Positions 10,457-18,268 of a DNA stretch of 64,000 nt are shown here, piece after piece. Source of the stretch: DATKYQ01 sp035528415 (GTDB lineage: Bacteria > Myxococcota > B64-G9); the NCBI GenBank assembly GCA_035528415.1, contig DATKYQ010000078.1:1-64000 (forward strand), given 5' to 3'. The notes under the pieces are model-generated. The model did no database searches. It was not told the origin of the DNA and saw only the letters and a program-made list of their open reading frames with translations. The position numbers and the translations under genes are program-made. Every line of letters begins with the position of its first letter. The first letter of the stretch is position 1.

Positions 10457-11745
10457 CAGGATCCGTGACCACTCAGGCGGTTCATGAAACTGCCGGCCAT
10501 TTCACGCGCTGTCGTCAGGTAGGGATCCCAGAAAGATCCCGAGTCGATCTCGTCGAGGAGATCGTCGTATATCTCGCCCATGCGCCCGCGCCAGGCCGGG
10601 TCCACTTTTACCACCCGTTCTGCCCACTCGTGACAGTAACGACATTCCTCGCAGGTCAATTCATGGCAGCTGTGCTTCTTGAAGCGATCGATGAAGCCGT
10701 CCAGTGCCCGGTTGTCGATCTGCACCGGGTTCTTGCCGCGCAGCGGGTAAAGCACGCTGGCGGTCTTGCCGAAGTCGATCACCTTGGTGAACTTCAGCAG
10801 GTTCACCGCGCTGGGCTTGACGAAGTATTTCACCATTCGGCGCAGGGAGTAAGCGTCCTTGGCGTGCGCACCGAATTTGTCTTCCGGGTAGGCGTAGTTC
10901 TGCACCAGGTCGAGCAGGTTGCCGTCGTAGTGTCTTTGCGAGTAGGCCTTGACACGTTCCAGCAAGATCTGGGTCGGAGTGTTGCGCTCGACGATCTTGA
11001 AATTGTGATAGCCCAGCTCCTCGTAGAGGTGCAGGTCTTCCGGCCTGATCCAGTTGGCGCGAAGGTAGTTTACCGGGTCCTTGAGCCGGATGTCGTTACA
11101 GACGATCGAGCAGTAGTCCAGCGGGAAGCCCTTGTTGTTGCTCTGCGAGGCGGCGGAGAGCGCGACCGCGTGGTTACCGGCGATGGCGCAATTCAGGCGG
11201 CACCAGTTGTTGACGATCAGCTGCAGCTCGACCTCGCCCGCGGCGGCCTTGTGCATGGCCTCGAGGGTCTTGAATTCGCGGTGAACGCTGACCTCGTTGA
11301 TGACAATGTAGTCAGCGCCGTTCTCGGACCAGAACCTGATCTGGCGCGGCGTGGATGTGAAGCGGTGGGAGCTGATTCTCACCTTGATGTGCGGGAAGCG
11401 CCGCTTGATGAGGCGCAGGAAGAAGATGTTCGCCACGGTGATCGAGTCGACGCCGATGTCGTCTAGCCACTCGAGCATGTGGTTGATGTTGCGCTGGCCC
11501 TCCCTGGAGTACTCCAGGTTTCCCATGGCCGAGGCGTTGAGCAGGTAGTTGAACTCGATGCCGCGCTCGTGAGTACTCTTGACGTAGCTCTCAAGTCCTT
11601 TCCGGTTCACTTGGGGCAGGTAGAAGGAAGGCCGGCCGCCGCCGAAGTAATCGGAGGTGAGCTTGCCGAAAAGCTCATAGACGGGATAGCCCTGCAGGCC
11701 GTCGAGCAGGTCCGGGTCGAAATTACAGGCTACAGACAGTTTCAT
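10456..11745 (-). CDS. U32-family (UbiU/UbiV/TrhP-like) Fe-S protein
   Basis: This 429-aa protein belongs to the peptidase U32 family, whose studied members (UbiU/UbiV, TrhP, RlhA) are oxygen-independent hydroxylases and not proteases. Two Cys groups are visible: Cys182-x3-Cys186-x25-Cys212-x3-Cys216 in the barrel region, matching the Fe-S ligand area of UbiU/V in general layout, and Cys360-x4-Cys365-x2-Cys368-x2-Cys371 near the C-terminus, which could hold a second cluster. AAGGAG precedes the ATG. It overlaps the chorismate mutase-DAHP synthase gene by 4 bases and the flavoprotein gene by 1. TrhP and RlhA need prephenate, and the upstream partner makes prephenate. Substrate is unknown; RNA, quinone or a triterpene precursor are all conceivable. 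Confidence 0.75.
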   Translation of the reverse strand: MKLSVACNFDPDLLDGLQGYPVYELFGKLTSDYFGGGRPSFYLPQVNRKGLESYVKSTHERGIEFNYLLNASAMGNLEYSREGQRNINHMLEWLDDIGVDSITVANIFFLRLIKRRFPHIKVRISSHRFTSTPRQIRFWSENGADYIVINEVSVHREFKTLEAMHKAAAGEVELQLIVNNWCRLNCAIAGNHAVALSAASQSNNKGFPLDYCSIVCNDIRLKDPVNYLRANWIRPEDLHLYEELGYHNFKIVERNTPTQILLERVKAYSQRHYDGNLLDLVQNYAYPEDKFGAHAKDAYSLRRMVKYFVKPSAVNLLKFTKVIDFGKTASVLYPLRGKNPVQIDNRALDGFIDRFKKHSCHELTCEECRYCHEWAERVVKVDPAWRGRMGEIYDDLLDEIDSGSFWDPYLTTAREMAGSFMNRLSGHGS

Positions 11746-12836
11746 GAGATGGCTCCTTGGGTATCGTCGCGGACCTCGCGGGAGGCGAGGCCTGCCATGG
11801 ATAGAAAGCAGGAAAACTCCTCGGCGTCCAACTGTTGCTGGCTGTCTGATCGAGCTACCGCGGGGAAGGGATGCACCTCCACCATCAGCCCGTCCGCCCC
11901 TGCCGCAAGCGAGGCCCTGCCCAGCGCGCCGAGGATGTCCTTGCGCCCCGCCGCGTGACTGACGTCAACGATCACCGGCAGGTAGCTCATCTGCTTGAGC
12001 AGCGGCACGGCCGAAATGTCCAGCGTGTTCCGGGTCTGGCGCTCGAAGGTGCGAATGCCGCGTTCGCACAGGATGACGTTTTGGTTGCCCTCCGAGACGA
12101 TGTATTCCGCAGCCCAGAGAAACTCATCGAGTGTTGCCGCCAGGCCGCGTTTCAGCAGGACTGGCTTGCGCGAGCGGCCGACCTCGCGCAGCAGCGGGTA
12201 GTTGTGCATGTTCCTGGCGCCGACCTGCAGGATATCGGCATAGTTACCGACCAGCTCTACCATCCGCGTGTCCATGACCTCGGTTACACAGGACATGCCG
12301 TAGCGCCGTGCGACGCGCCCGAGGATCTCAAGGCCCGGCTCTCCCATGCCCTGGAAAGAATACGGCGATGATCGGGGTTTGAAGCAGCCGCCCCTGAGAA
12401 ACCTGATCCCCAGGCGCGACAGATCGGAGGCCACCTGGTCCATCTGCTCTTCGCTCTCGACGGCGCAGGGGCCGGCAATGACGATAGGATCGGCGCCGAT
12501 CGCGGTGTCGCCCACCCGAACAATCAGGTCTTCCTTGTGGTTCGCCCGGCTGACGCGCAGCGAACCGCCCCGGCTATCTTCCATCAAGGCCACCGACGCA
12601 CGGAAGATCTCCTTGAACAGGTGGCGCACACTCTCGTTGGGAAATGGGCCCCTGTTCCTGGCCACCAGGTCGGCAAGCATTTTCTGCTCGCGCTCCGGGA
12701 TGAAGGTCGGGATGCCCTCCTGCGTCTTGAGCCGCTGGACGTCGAGAACTACGCGAGCGCGCTTACTGAAAAGATCCAGGATCGACAGGTTCAAGCTCAC
12801 CAATTCTTCACGCAACGTCTCGATTGATTGTTCCAT
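11742..12836 (-). CDS. Bifunctional chorismate mutase / DAHP synthase
   Basis: This 364-aa fusion has an AroQ-type chorismate mutase at residues 1-90 (LREELVSLNLSILDLFSKRA, then PEREQKML) followed by a type I-beta DAHP synthase. The synthase part shows VIAGPCAVES, KPRSSPYSFQG, ILCERGIRTFE and DVSHAAGR. It makes DAHP from phosphoenolpyruvate and erythrose-4-phosphate, the first shikimate step, and turns chorismate into prephenate. Fusion to chorismate mutase often confers feedback control by prephenate. It begins the four-gene operon that ends with the cyclase and has its own sigma-54 promoter (12880-12895). The remaining shikimate genes lie in the + strand operon, so the pathway is complete within the cluster. 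Confidence 0.93.
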   Translation of the reverse strand: MEQSIETLREELVSLNLSILDLFSKRARVVLDVQRLKTQEGIPTFIPEREQKMLADLVARNRGPFPNESVRHLFKEIFRASVALMEDSRGGSLRVSRANHKEDLIVRVGDTAIGADPIVIAGPCAVESEEQMDQVASDLSRLGIRFLRGGCFKPRSSPYSFQGMGEPGLEILGRVARRYGMSCVTEVMDTRMVELVGNYADILQVGARNMHNYPLLREVGRSRKPVLLKRGLAATLDEFLWAAEYIVSEGNQNVILCERGIRTFERQTRNTLDISAVPLLKQMSYLPVIVDVSHAAGRKDILGALGRASLAAGADGLMVEVHPFPAVARSDSQQQLDAEEFSCFLSMAGLASREVRDDTQGAIS

Positions 12837-12879
12837 TTTCTAATCAAGCCTCCGGGCTGTGGTAATCTGTAGCAAGTTA

Positions 12880-12895
12880 AGCAATCTCCGGGCCA
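12880..12895 (-). promoter_or_regulatory. Sigma-54 promoter of the DAHPS-U32-flavoprotein-cyclase operon
   Basis: Read on the - strand, TGGCCCGGAGATTGCT differs from TGGCACG-N4-TTGCW only at the fifth base. GG and GC are 10 bases apart. It lies about 45 bases before the DAHP synthase start codon at 12836. Confidence 0.7.
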
Positions 12896-13003
12896 CACGG
12901 CCCGCGTCGCGGCGCCTTTCTCGTGCATGGGCCTGGATGGATATTATCAGGCCTGTTTTTGTTACCAGGCCCATCAGGCCTGATTCCGGGGACGCTCCAG
13001 CGG

Positions 13004-13017
13004 GTGCAAAATCGCAC
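13004..13017. promoter_or_regulatory. Candidate enhancer palindrome (DAHPS operon copy)
   Basis: GTGCAAAATCGCAC differs from the perfect copy at 14074 by one base. It lies 109 bp upstream of the -24 element of the DAHP synthase promoter, in the 182-bp gap after ispA. Confidence 0.6.
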
Positions 13018-13018
13018 A

Positions 13019-13936
13019 TCAGACCGAGGTGGGTGCGGAAAGTCGGGTTTCGTCTTCTGTGGTGCTGCCGGCTATGAACGCGGCGACCGCCCGGAGCGGT
13101 TCGGCGCCCAGCCTGAAGATGTTCAGGTCCCGAAGCGCATCGTCCGTGAGCTGCCGGGCGTATCTCCGTCCCCCATCCACACCAAGCAGCGTGACATAGG
13201 TTGTCTTGCCTTGAAGCTGGTCCTTGCCCACGGATTTTCCCAGTTCCGCCTTGGTTCCAACCACGTCAAGAATGTCATCGGCAACCTGGAAGGCCAGGCC
13301 GATCTTGTGCGCGTATCTCGTAAGCGCCGCAAGTTCCGCCTGCGGGGCATGGCCGAGAATCGCCCCGCAACGCACCGCGGCCTTGATCAGCGCGCCGGTC
13401 TTCAGGAGGTGAACGTTCTCGATTTCCGCACGCTCAAGGCTTCGCCGGGTCTCGATAACATCGAGCACCTGGCCGCCGACCATGCCCCCCGAACCGGCAG
13501 CCGTGGCCAACTCGGCTATTGCTTGAACCACCGCTGGATCAATAGTCGAAGCCCAGGACGAGGCCATCAACCCAAAGGCTTCGGTCAGCAGGCCGTCACC
13601 CGCCAAGATTGCATGGGCCTCACCGAAACGCCTGTGGTTGGTCGGCCGGCCGCGGCGAAAATCATCGTTGTCCATGGCCGGCAGGTCGTCATGGATGAGT
13701 GAGTAGGTATGGACGAACTCGAACGCGCAGGCCGCGGGCATCGGGTCGAGATCGTTTGGTGGAAAAAGCGCGTTGGCCGCCAGCAAGAGGATCGGCCGAA
13801 CACGCTTGCCGGGTGCGAAGAGGGAGTAGCCCATGGCTTCCTTGAGCAGTTTCGGTCCTGAGCATGTTATAAAATGCTTCGCGAGACCGTCTTCGACCCG
13901 CAGCCGCAATTCTTCCAGGATAGGTGGAAGTCTCAT
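13019..13936 (-). CDS. ispA: Farnesyl diphosphate synthase (IspA-type polyprenyl synthetase)
   Basis: This 305-aa prenyltransferase condenses IPP with DMAPP and GPP to FPP, the substrate of HpnC/HpnD. The ATG at 13936 is chosen because CAGGAG lies 7 bases upstream; an in-frame TTG at 13984 overlaps the -12 promoter element. The first Asp-rich motif is DDLPAMD (83-89) and the second DDILD (220-224). Tyr78 sits five residues before the first Asp motif, as in E. coli IspA (YSLIHDDLPAMD), which favours a C15 product. It is divergent from fni, sharing the 315-bp control region. Because it has its own sigma-54 promoter and a 182-bp gap to the next gene, it is probably transcribed mainly alone. GGPP synthesis cannot be fully excluded. 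Confidence 0.92.
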   Translation of the reverse strand: MRLPPILEELRLRVEDGLAKHFITCSGPKLLKEAMGYSLFAPGKRVRPILLLAANALFPPNDLDPMPAACAFEFVHTYSLIHDDLPAMDNDDFRRGRPTNHRRFGEAHAILAGDGLLTEAFGLMASSWASTIDPAVVQAIAELATAAGSGGMVGGQVLDVIETRRSLERAEIENVHLLKTGALIKAAVRCGAILGHAPQAELAALTRYAHKIGLAFQVADDILDVVGTKAELGKSVGKDQLQGKTTYVTLLGVDGGRRYARQLTDDALRDLNIFRLGAEPLRAVAAFIAGSTTEDETRLSAPTSV

Positions 13937-13979
13937 TGTTTTCTCCTGCCCGTATTCGATCAAGAACGTCGACTTTGTT

Positions 13980-13995
13980 TGCAAGATCTTTGCCA
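13980..13995 (-). promoter_or_regulatory. Sigma-54 promoter of ispA
   Basis: On the - strand TGGCAAAGATCTTGCA keeps TGGCA, TTGCA and the 10-base GG-GC spacing. It lies 44 bases before the ispA ATG at 13936. Confidence 0.72.
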
Positions 13996-14073
13996 GCGGT
14001 CATCACCACATATTCAGTTGAACAACGACCGCGGTTTTTGCGGCACCTGGTTCGCAATGGTGCCCTTTTCGGG

Positions 14074-14087
14074 GTGCGAAATCGCAC
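14074..14087. promoter_or_regulatory. Candidate enhancer palindrome shared by ispA and fni
   Basis: GTGCGA-AA-TCGCAC has perfect 6-bp arms and a 2-base centre. It lies 79 bp upstream of the ispA -24 element and 114 bp upstream of the fni -24 element, a normal distance for an NtrC-type activator acting in both directions. Confidence 0.65.
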
Positions 14088-14200
14088 TCGTGAGCAATAT
14101 TGCCCGGCCCTTTTTTCCTTGGGTGGGGCCGGGACGTTGCTTCGATGGAAAGCTTCGAGCTATTTCATACGGTTGCATTTCTCTGAGACGTGCATTTTGG

Positions 14201-14216
14201 TGGCATGGATTCTGCA
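14201..14216 (+). promoter_or_regulatory. Sigma-54 promoter of the fni-to-aroC operon
   Basis: TGGCATGGATTCTGCA has GG (14202-14203) and GC (14214-14215) 10 bases apart. Two positions differ from consensus (T for C in the -24 block, C for T in the -12 block), so it is weaker than the other sites. Initiation near 14227 would leave a 25-base leader. Confidence 0.58.
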
Positions 14217-14251
14217 CATGATTTTCTTGCAACTGAAGACCGGAGTGAGCT

Positions 14252-15334
14252 ATGCGGCACGGCGACGTCTCGACGCGACAGAGAAAGCGTGATCATCTCG
14301 ACGCTTTCCGAGGAGAAACTCCTGCCGGCGGGACAACCACTTGGCTCGAGCATGTGCAACTGGTGCACAACGCGCTGCCTCAACTGCGGGTGGATGATAT
14401 CGATTTGTCCCGGGAATTCGCCGGGCACGAGTTCAGAGCCCCCCTGATGATCACCGGCATGACCGGCGGCACTCCTGAGGCCAGTGAGATTAACCGGGCG
14501 CTTGCGCACGTGTCCGAAAGGTTGGGAATCGGCTTTGGGCTGGGCAGCGGCAGGGCCATGCTCGAAGACAGGTCTCTGGCTTCGAGTTACAGGATGCGCG
14601 CCGAGGCGCCCACGGCGTTTCTGGCCTGGAACCTGGGTGGCGTGCAGCTTCGGGACACTCCTCTCGAGAAAGTCGAGCAGGCGCTGGCCGAACTAGAGGT
14701 CGACGCGCTGTGCATCCACCTGAACCCGGCTCAGGAAATGATGCAGCCCGAGGGTGAAGGCGATCGCGACTTCGAAGGCGTGCTGGAGGCCATCGGGGCG
14801 CTCGTCCGCGCGCAACCCCGTCCGGTAATCGTCAAGGAGACCGGCGCCGGCATCAGCCGCGAGGTCGGGCTGCGCCTCGCCGAAGCCGGCATCTACTACG
14901 TTGACGTCGCCGGGCGCGGGGGAACCTCGTGGGTCGGCGTTGAGCTTGAACGCTGCGGGGCCGCGGGTGATCCCCAGCGGGAGGTGTTCAGGGACTGGGG
15001 CATTCCCACGGCCGCGTCCCTGTGCGACCTCGGCGGTACGGGTCTGCGGTTGATCGCCTCGGGTGGAATCCGTACGGGTCTCGACGTGGCGCGCGCCCTG
15101 GCGCTGGGCGCCGACCTGGCCGGCCTGGCGGCGCCGGTGCTCAGGGCCTACTTCAAAGGCGGTGAGAATCTTTGCGAGAAGTTGCTGCGAAATGTACTGC
15201 ACGGCCTCAGGACGACCATGCTGCTGACCGGCAACCGCAAGCTGGAAGATTTGGAGAGTACGCGTCGGGTGATCGTAGGACCGCTGCTTACTTGGTTGAT
15301 GGCGACCGGCGCGAACGGGAAGGTTCCTGCATGA
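14252..15334 (+). CDS. fni: Type 2 isopentenyl-diphosphate delta-isomerase
   Basis: This 360-aa FMN enzyme interconverts IPP and DMAPP. Family landmarks include RKRDHLD near the N-terminus, APLMITGMTGGT for FMN/substrate binding, LHLNPAQEMMQPEGEGD-type loop (here CIHLNPAQEMMQPEGE) with the catalytic Gln, and the IASGGIRTGLDVARALALGADLAGLAAPVL barrel end. GGAG precedes the ATG by about 7 bases. It heads the 15-gene operon, and its stop overlaps the mevalonate kinase start as ATGA. The type 2 isomerase is commonly paired with mevalonate pathways in bacteria. Confidence 0.94.
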   Translation: MRHGDVSTRQRKRDHLDAFRGETPAGGTTTWLEHVQLVHNALPQLRVDDIDLSREFAGHEFRAPLMITGMTGGTPEASEINRALAHVSERLGIGFGLGSGRAMLEDRSLASSYRMRAEAPTAFLAWNLGGVQLRDTPLEKVEQALAELEVDALCIHLNPAQEMMQPEGEGDRDFEGVLEAIGALVRAQPRPVIVKETGAGISREVGLRLAEAGIYYVDVAGRGGTSWVGVELERCGAAGDPQREVFRDWGIPTAASLCDLGGTGLRLIASGGIRTGLDVARALALGADLAGLAAPVLRAYFKGGENLCEKLLRNVLHGLRTTMLLTGNRKLEDLESTRRVIVGPLLTWLMATGANGKVPA

Positions 15335-16299
15335 GCGACATCTGCGCCAACGGTAAGGTAATTCTTTTTGGAGAACACGCCGCCGTGTACGGCCGGCCGG
15401 CTCTGGCGGCCGGGATTCCCGGAGGCATCAGGTTGCTGTCACTCGAGCCCGCCGAGCGATCGATTCACATTAGCATACTGCCGTGGGAACTAGATGCGGA
15501 CAATGGGGCGGACGGCCGGATTGGAGAGGTACTGCGGTTGCTCGACCGGCTCGTGCCGGGTCACGGCGGATTCGACGCCGAGTTCGAGGCGGCTATCCCG
15601 GCCTCGGCGGGCATGGGCAGCTCGGCGGCGCTGGCGGTGGCGCTGGCCATGACGCTTGCGCGTGTTCGCGGCGTTGGATTATCGCTTGAGCAGGTCAGGA
15701 GCACGGCTCACCAGTTGGAGAAGGTATTCCATGGTTCTTCCTCGGGCCTCGACGACACTGTCGCTACCTACGGCGGCCTGTGCCTTTTCAGGCGCAACGG
15801 TTGGGGAGTGCGAGAACCGGGCGTGCCCGGGTTCGAGCGCATCAATTCCTGCGCCCTGCGCGTTCCATGCCGGGAGCTCACGCTGCTGGTGGGCAACTGC
15901 GGCGTCGAGCACTCGACGCGCGAAATGGTCGCGGGCGTCGGACGCAGGCGGCGGGAGGACGAGCGGTTCGTGGAGGAGATCTTCGACGAGATCGAAGCCT
16001 GCCTGGACGCCGGGTTGCAAGCGCTGTGTACAGCGGACGGCGCTCGGTTGGGTAGGGCAATGCTGGCCAATCATCAAGCCCTGTGCAGGCTGGGTGTCTC
16101 GTGTTCCGAGTTGGACGAAATGGTCGATTTGGCCGTTGCCGCGGGCGCCGGCGGAGCCAAGTTGACCGGGGCTGGCGGCGGCGGCGGCGTAGTCGCGCAT
16201 GCTGCGGGGTGCGAGGACGAAGTATTGGATGCCTGGCGTCGACGGGGATTTTCTGGAAAACAGTTTACTCTTGCCGAAGGAGCGGGCGCTTGGAACTGA
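15331..16299 (+). CDS. mvk: Mevalonate kinase
   Basis: This 322-aa GHMP kinase phosphorylates mevalonate to 5-phosphomevalonate. The ATG at 15331 overlaps the fni stop (ATGA), and translation from there begins directly at the conserved KVILFGEHAAVYGRPALA motif. Further motifs are the ATP loop PASAGMGSSAALAVALA, SSGLDDTVATYGG and the C-terminal KLTGAGGGGGVVA. Upstream in-frame starts would add an unrelated tail read from fni. It precedes mvaD in the operon, and order and similarity distinguish it from the phosphomevalonate kinase at 17273. Confidence 0.92.
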   Translation: MSDICANGKVILFGEHAAVYGRPALAAGIPGGIRLLSLEPAERSIHISILPWELDADNGADGRIGEVLRLLDRLVPGHGGFDAEFEAAIPASAGMGSSAALAVALAMTLARVRGVGLSLEQVRSTAHQLEKVFHGSSSGLDDTVATYGGLCLFRRNGWGVREPGVPGFERINSCALRVPCRELTLLVGNCGVEHSTREMVAGVGRRRREDERFVEEIFDEIEACLDAGLQALCTADGARLGRAMLANHQALCRLGVSCSELDEMVDLAVAAGAGGAKLTGAGGGGGVVAHAAGCEDEVLDAWRRRGFSGKQFTLAEGAGAWN

Positions 16300-17276
16300 G
16301 GCCTGCGACGGCGCGGGCCAGGGCTAACATCGCCCTGGTCAAGTACTGGGGCAAGGCGGATGCGAGCCGCAACCTGCCGGCCACCGGCAGCATATCCATG
16401 ACGCTCGACGGCCTGCAGACAGTCACCCGGGTGGCCTTCGATCCAGGGCTCGAGCGCGACGAACTGAGTCTCGATGGAGGCGAGGCCTCAGAAGCCCTCC
16501 GGGCCAGAGCCGGCCGTTTCATGGAGCTGGTCAGGCAGATGGCGGCGCTCGATCTCTTCGCGCGTATCGAATCGAACAACAACTTTCCGACCGCGGCCGG
16601 CCTGGCCTCGTCCGCCTCCGGCTTTGCGGCATTGGCCTGCGCTGCGACGCGTGCCGCGGGTCTTGACTTGCCGGGACCCGTCCTCACCAGACTGGCGCAG
16701 CGTGGATCGGGCTCGGCTCCCAGAAGTCTGCTGGGAGGGTTCGTCGAGCTTCGGCGGAACGGTTTCAGTGACGAGCCTGAGTGCATCGTCGAGCAGTTGG
16801 CACCCGCCGGCGATTGGCAACTGCGCCTGGTAATTGCAGTATGCGAGGCGACCGCCAAGAAGGTCGGTTCTACCGAGGGAATGGAACGTTCACGGCTAAC
16901 CTCGCCCTTCTACGAGTGCTGGCTGCAGACACACGAACGCGACCTCAAGATAGCCAGGCGGGCGATCGCGGCTAAGGATTTTACGGGCCTCGCAGAGGTG
17001 GTCGAGTCTTCGTGCTTCAAGATGCATGCCGTTGCGCTCAGCAGCCGGCCGGCGCTGCTCTATTGGAACCCCGCGTCGCTGGCAGTGATGCGGAGGGTAT
17101 GGGCGCTCAGGGAAGATGGGCTACCGGCCTACCTGACGATAGATGCCGGGCCTAACGTCAAGGTCCTCAGCCCTGCCGTGCACGCGCCACAGATCGCTTC
17201 GGCGCTGGAACGAATCGACGGTGTCGGGCGGGTTATAGTCGAGCGGCCGGGTCCGGGCGTGGAGTATCTGTCATGA
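16290..17276 (+). CDS. mvaD: Diphosphomevalonate decarboxylase
   Basis: This enzyme makes IPP by ATP-dependent decarboxylation of mevalonate diphosphate. The TTG at 16290 is chosen: GGAG (16279-16282) is 7 bases upstream and the resulting 328 aa is the family length. It overlaps the mevalonate kinase gene by 10 bases. Motifs are NIALVKYWGKAD at the N-terminus, NNFPTAAGLASSASGFAALA for ATP binding, QRGSGSAPRSLLGGFVE (Pro replaces the usual Cys of GSACRS) and TIDAGPNVKVL near the end. The pairing with both kinases shows a classical phosphorylated route. Confidence 0.93.
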   Translation: MELRPATARARANIALVKYWGKADASRNLPATGSISMTLDGLQTVTRVAFDPGLERDELSLDGGEASEALRARAGRFMELVRQMAALDLFARIESNNNFPTAAGLASSASGFAALACAATRAAGLDLPGPVLTRLAQRGSGSAPRSLLGGFVELRRNGFSDEPECIVEQLAPAGDWQLRLVIAVCEATAKKVGSTEGMERSRLTSPFYECWLQTHERDLKIARRAIAAKDFTGLAEVVESSCFKMHAVALSSRPALLYWNPASLAVMRRVWALREDGLPAYLTIDAGPNVKVLSPAVHAPQIASALERIDGVGRVIVERPGPGVEYLS

Positions 17277-18235
17277 GCGGCTCGAGAGTCTTGAGATTTT
17301 CGGCGCCGGGCAAACTGTTTTTGATGGGCGAGTACGCCGTACGTGAGGGCTTTCCAGCCGTGGTCATGTCGGTCGATCGTTACGTGCGCTTGCAGCAGGC
17401 ACCGTCAAGCGCCTGTGCCGGCAATGAGTTGCCGGCCTTTGCGCGCTCGGAATGTGCGCGCCTGCTGGGTCTCGAGAAAACAACAGGTGCTTACAGGGCG
17501 GATTCCTCATGCCTGCAAAGACGGGGCATCAAGCTAGGCCTCGGCAGTTCCGCTGCCGTTACCGTGTGCGCGGTCGCCTCGGTGTTTCATCAGCAAGGCC
17601 GAGATATCGAGGATGGCGGCGTACGGCGCGAGATGTGGCACATCTCTCGCCGGGTGCATGACAGCTTCCAGAAAGTGCATGGCAGCGGGGCCGATCTGGC
17701 CGCGTCTATTTTCGGCAAGGCGCTCGTTGTGGATCCCGCACGGGATGACGGCCTGACACCGCTGGACGGGTTCCTGCCGACAACTGGTTTCGAGTTGTTG
17801 TTTCTGTGGACGAGCCGGCCGTCCTCGACGCCACGATTCGTCTCGGCCGTGGATGATTACCGGCGGGCCGACCCGGCAGGTTACCGGGAGATCGTCGGCG
17901 AGATGGGAGAGCTGGTCGAGCGCTTCATCGAGATAGCGAATGAGGAAGGGGGCGACGTCCGGCCGCTGTTCAGTCGATATTTCGAGTTGATGGATCTGTT
18001 GGGGGAGAGGAGTGGATCGCCAATCATTGACCGGCTGATGAGGATTGCTTCGCAGGAGGTGCAGCGGGCGGGTGGTGCTTTAAAGCCGTCCGGCGCCGGG
18101 GGCGGAGATATTTTGCTGGCGACTTTTCCCAAAGATATTGATCGCGGGCCGTTTCTTAGCCGCATGTCTGACCTGGGTCTGCAACCCGTTGCTCTCGGGA
18201 TGGCCCGACACGGCGTCCAGGCCGAGGTCGCGTAA
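17273..18235 (+). CDS. Phosphomevalonate kinase
   Basis: This 320-aa GHMP kinase is assigned to the second phosphorylation step (5-phosphomevalonate to the diphosphate). The N-terminal SAPGKLFLMGEYAV, the ATP loop KLGLGSSAAVTVCAVA, VHGSGADLAASIFG and the C-terminal KPSGAGGGDILLA are all visible and typical of phosphomevalonate kinases. Its ATG overlaps the mvaD stop (ATGA). A 33-base gap separates it from HMG-CoA reductase, one of the widest gaps in the operon. Mevalonate-type substrate is inferred from motifs and context. Confidence 0.9.
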   Translation: MSGSRVLRFSAPGKLFLMGEYAVREGFPAVVMSVDRYVRLQQAPSSACAGNELPAFARSECARLLGLEKTTGAYRADSSCLQRRGIKLGLGSSAAVTVCAVASVFHQQGRDIEDGGVRREMWHISRRVHDSFQKVHGSGADLAASIFGKALVVDPARDDGLTPLDGFLPTTGFELLFLWTSRPSSTPRFVSAVDDYRRADPAGYREIVGEMGELVERFIEIANEEGGDVRPLFSRYFELMDLLGERSGSPIIDRLMRIASQEVQRAGGALKPSGAGGGDILLATFPKDIDRGPFLSRMSDLGLQPVALGMARHGVQAEVA

Positions 18236-18268
18236 CGTCCCCCCCCTTTGAGTGGGAGGTTTTTTCAA

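Larger units (their letters stand above)
13937..14251. promoter_or_regulatory. 315-bp divergent control region between ispA and fni
   Basis: No gene is seen. The region carries divergent sigma-54 promoters (13980-13995 on the - strand, 14201-14216 on the + strand) and between them the perfect palindrome at 14074-14087. A weaker + strand -24/-12 match ends at TTGCT (14137-14141), with a poor -24 part, and is a less likely alternative promoter. Confidence 0.65.

Noticed and set aside
12049..12069. Inverted repeat GTGCGAA-N7-TTCGCAC resembling the enhancer palindrome
   Set aside because: It lies inside the DAHP synthase coding region, over the conserved CERGIRTFE codons, and its spacer is 7 bases and not 2. 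It is better explained by protein conservation.
12939..12994. AGGCCTG-containing repeats between ispA and the DAHP synthase gene
   Set aside because: ATCAGGCCTGTTTTT and ATCAGGCCTGAT look like a terminator or small repeat, but the stems are very short and the T-run is on the strand opposite to transcription of these genes.
13937..13984. Upstream TTG start for ispA
   Set aside because: It would place the start codon inside the -12 element of the promoter, and a good ribosome site serves the ATG at 13936.
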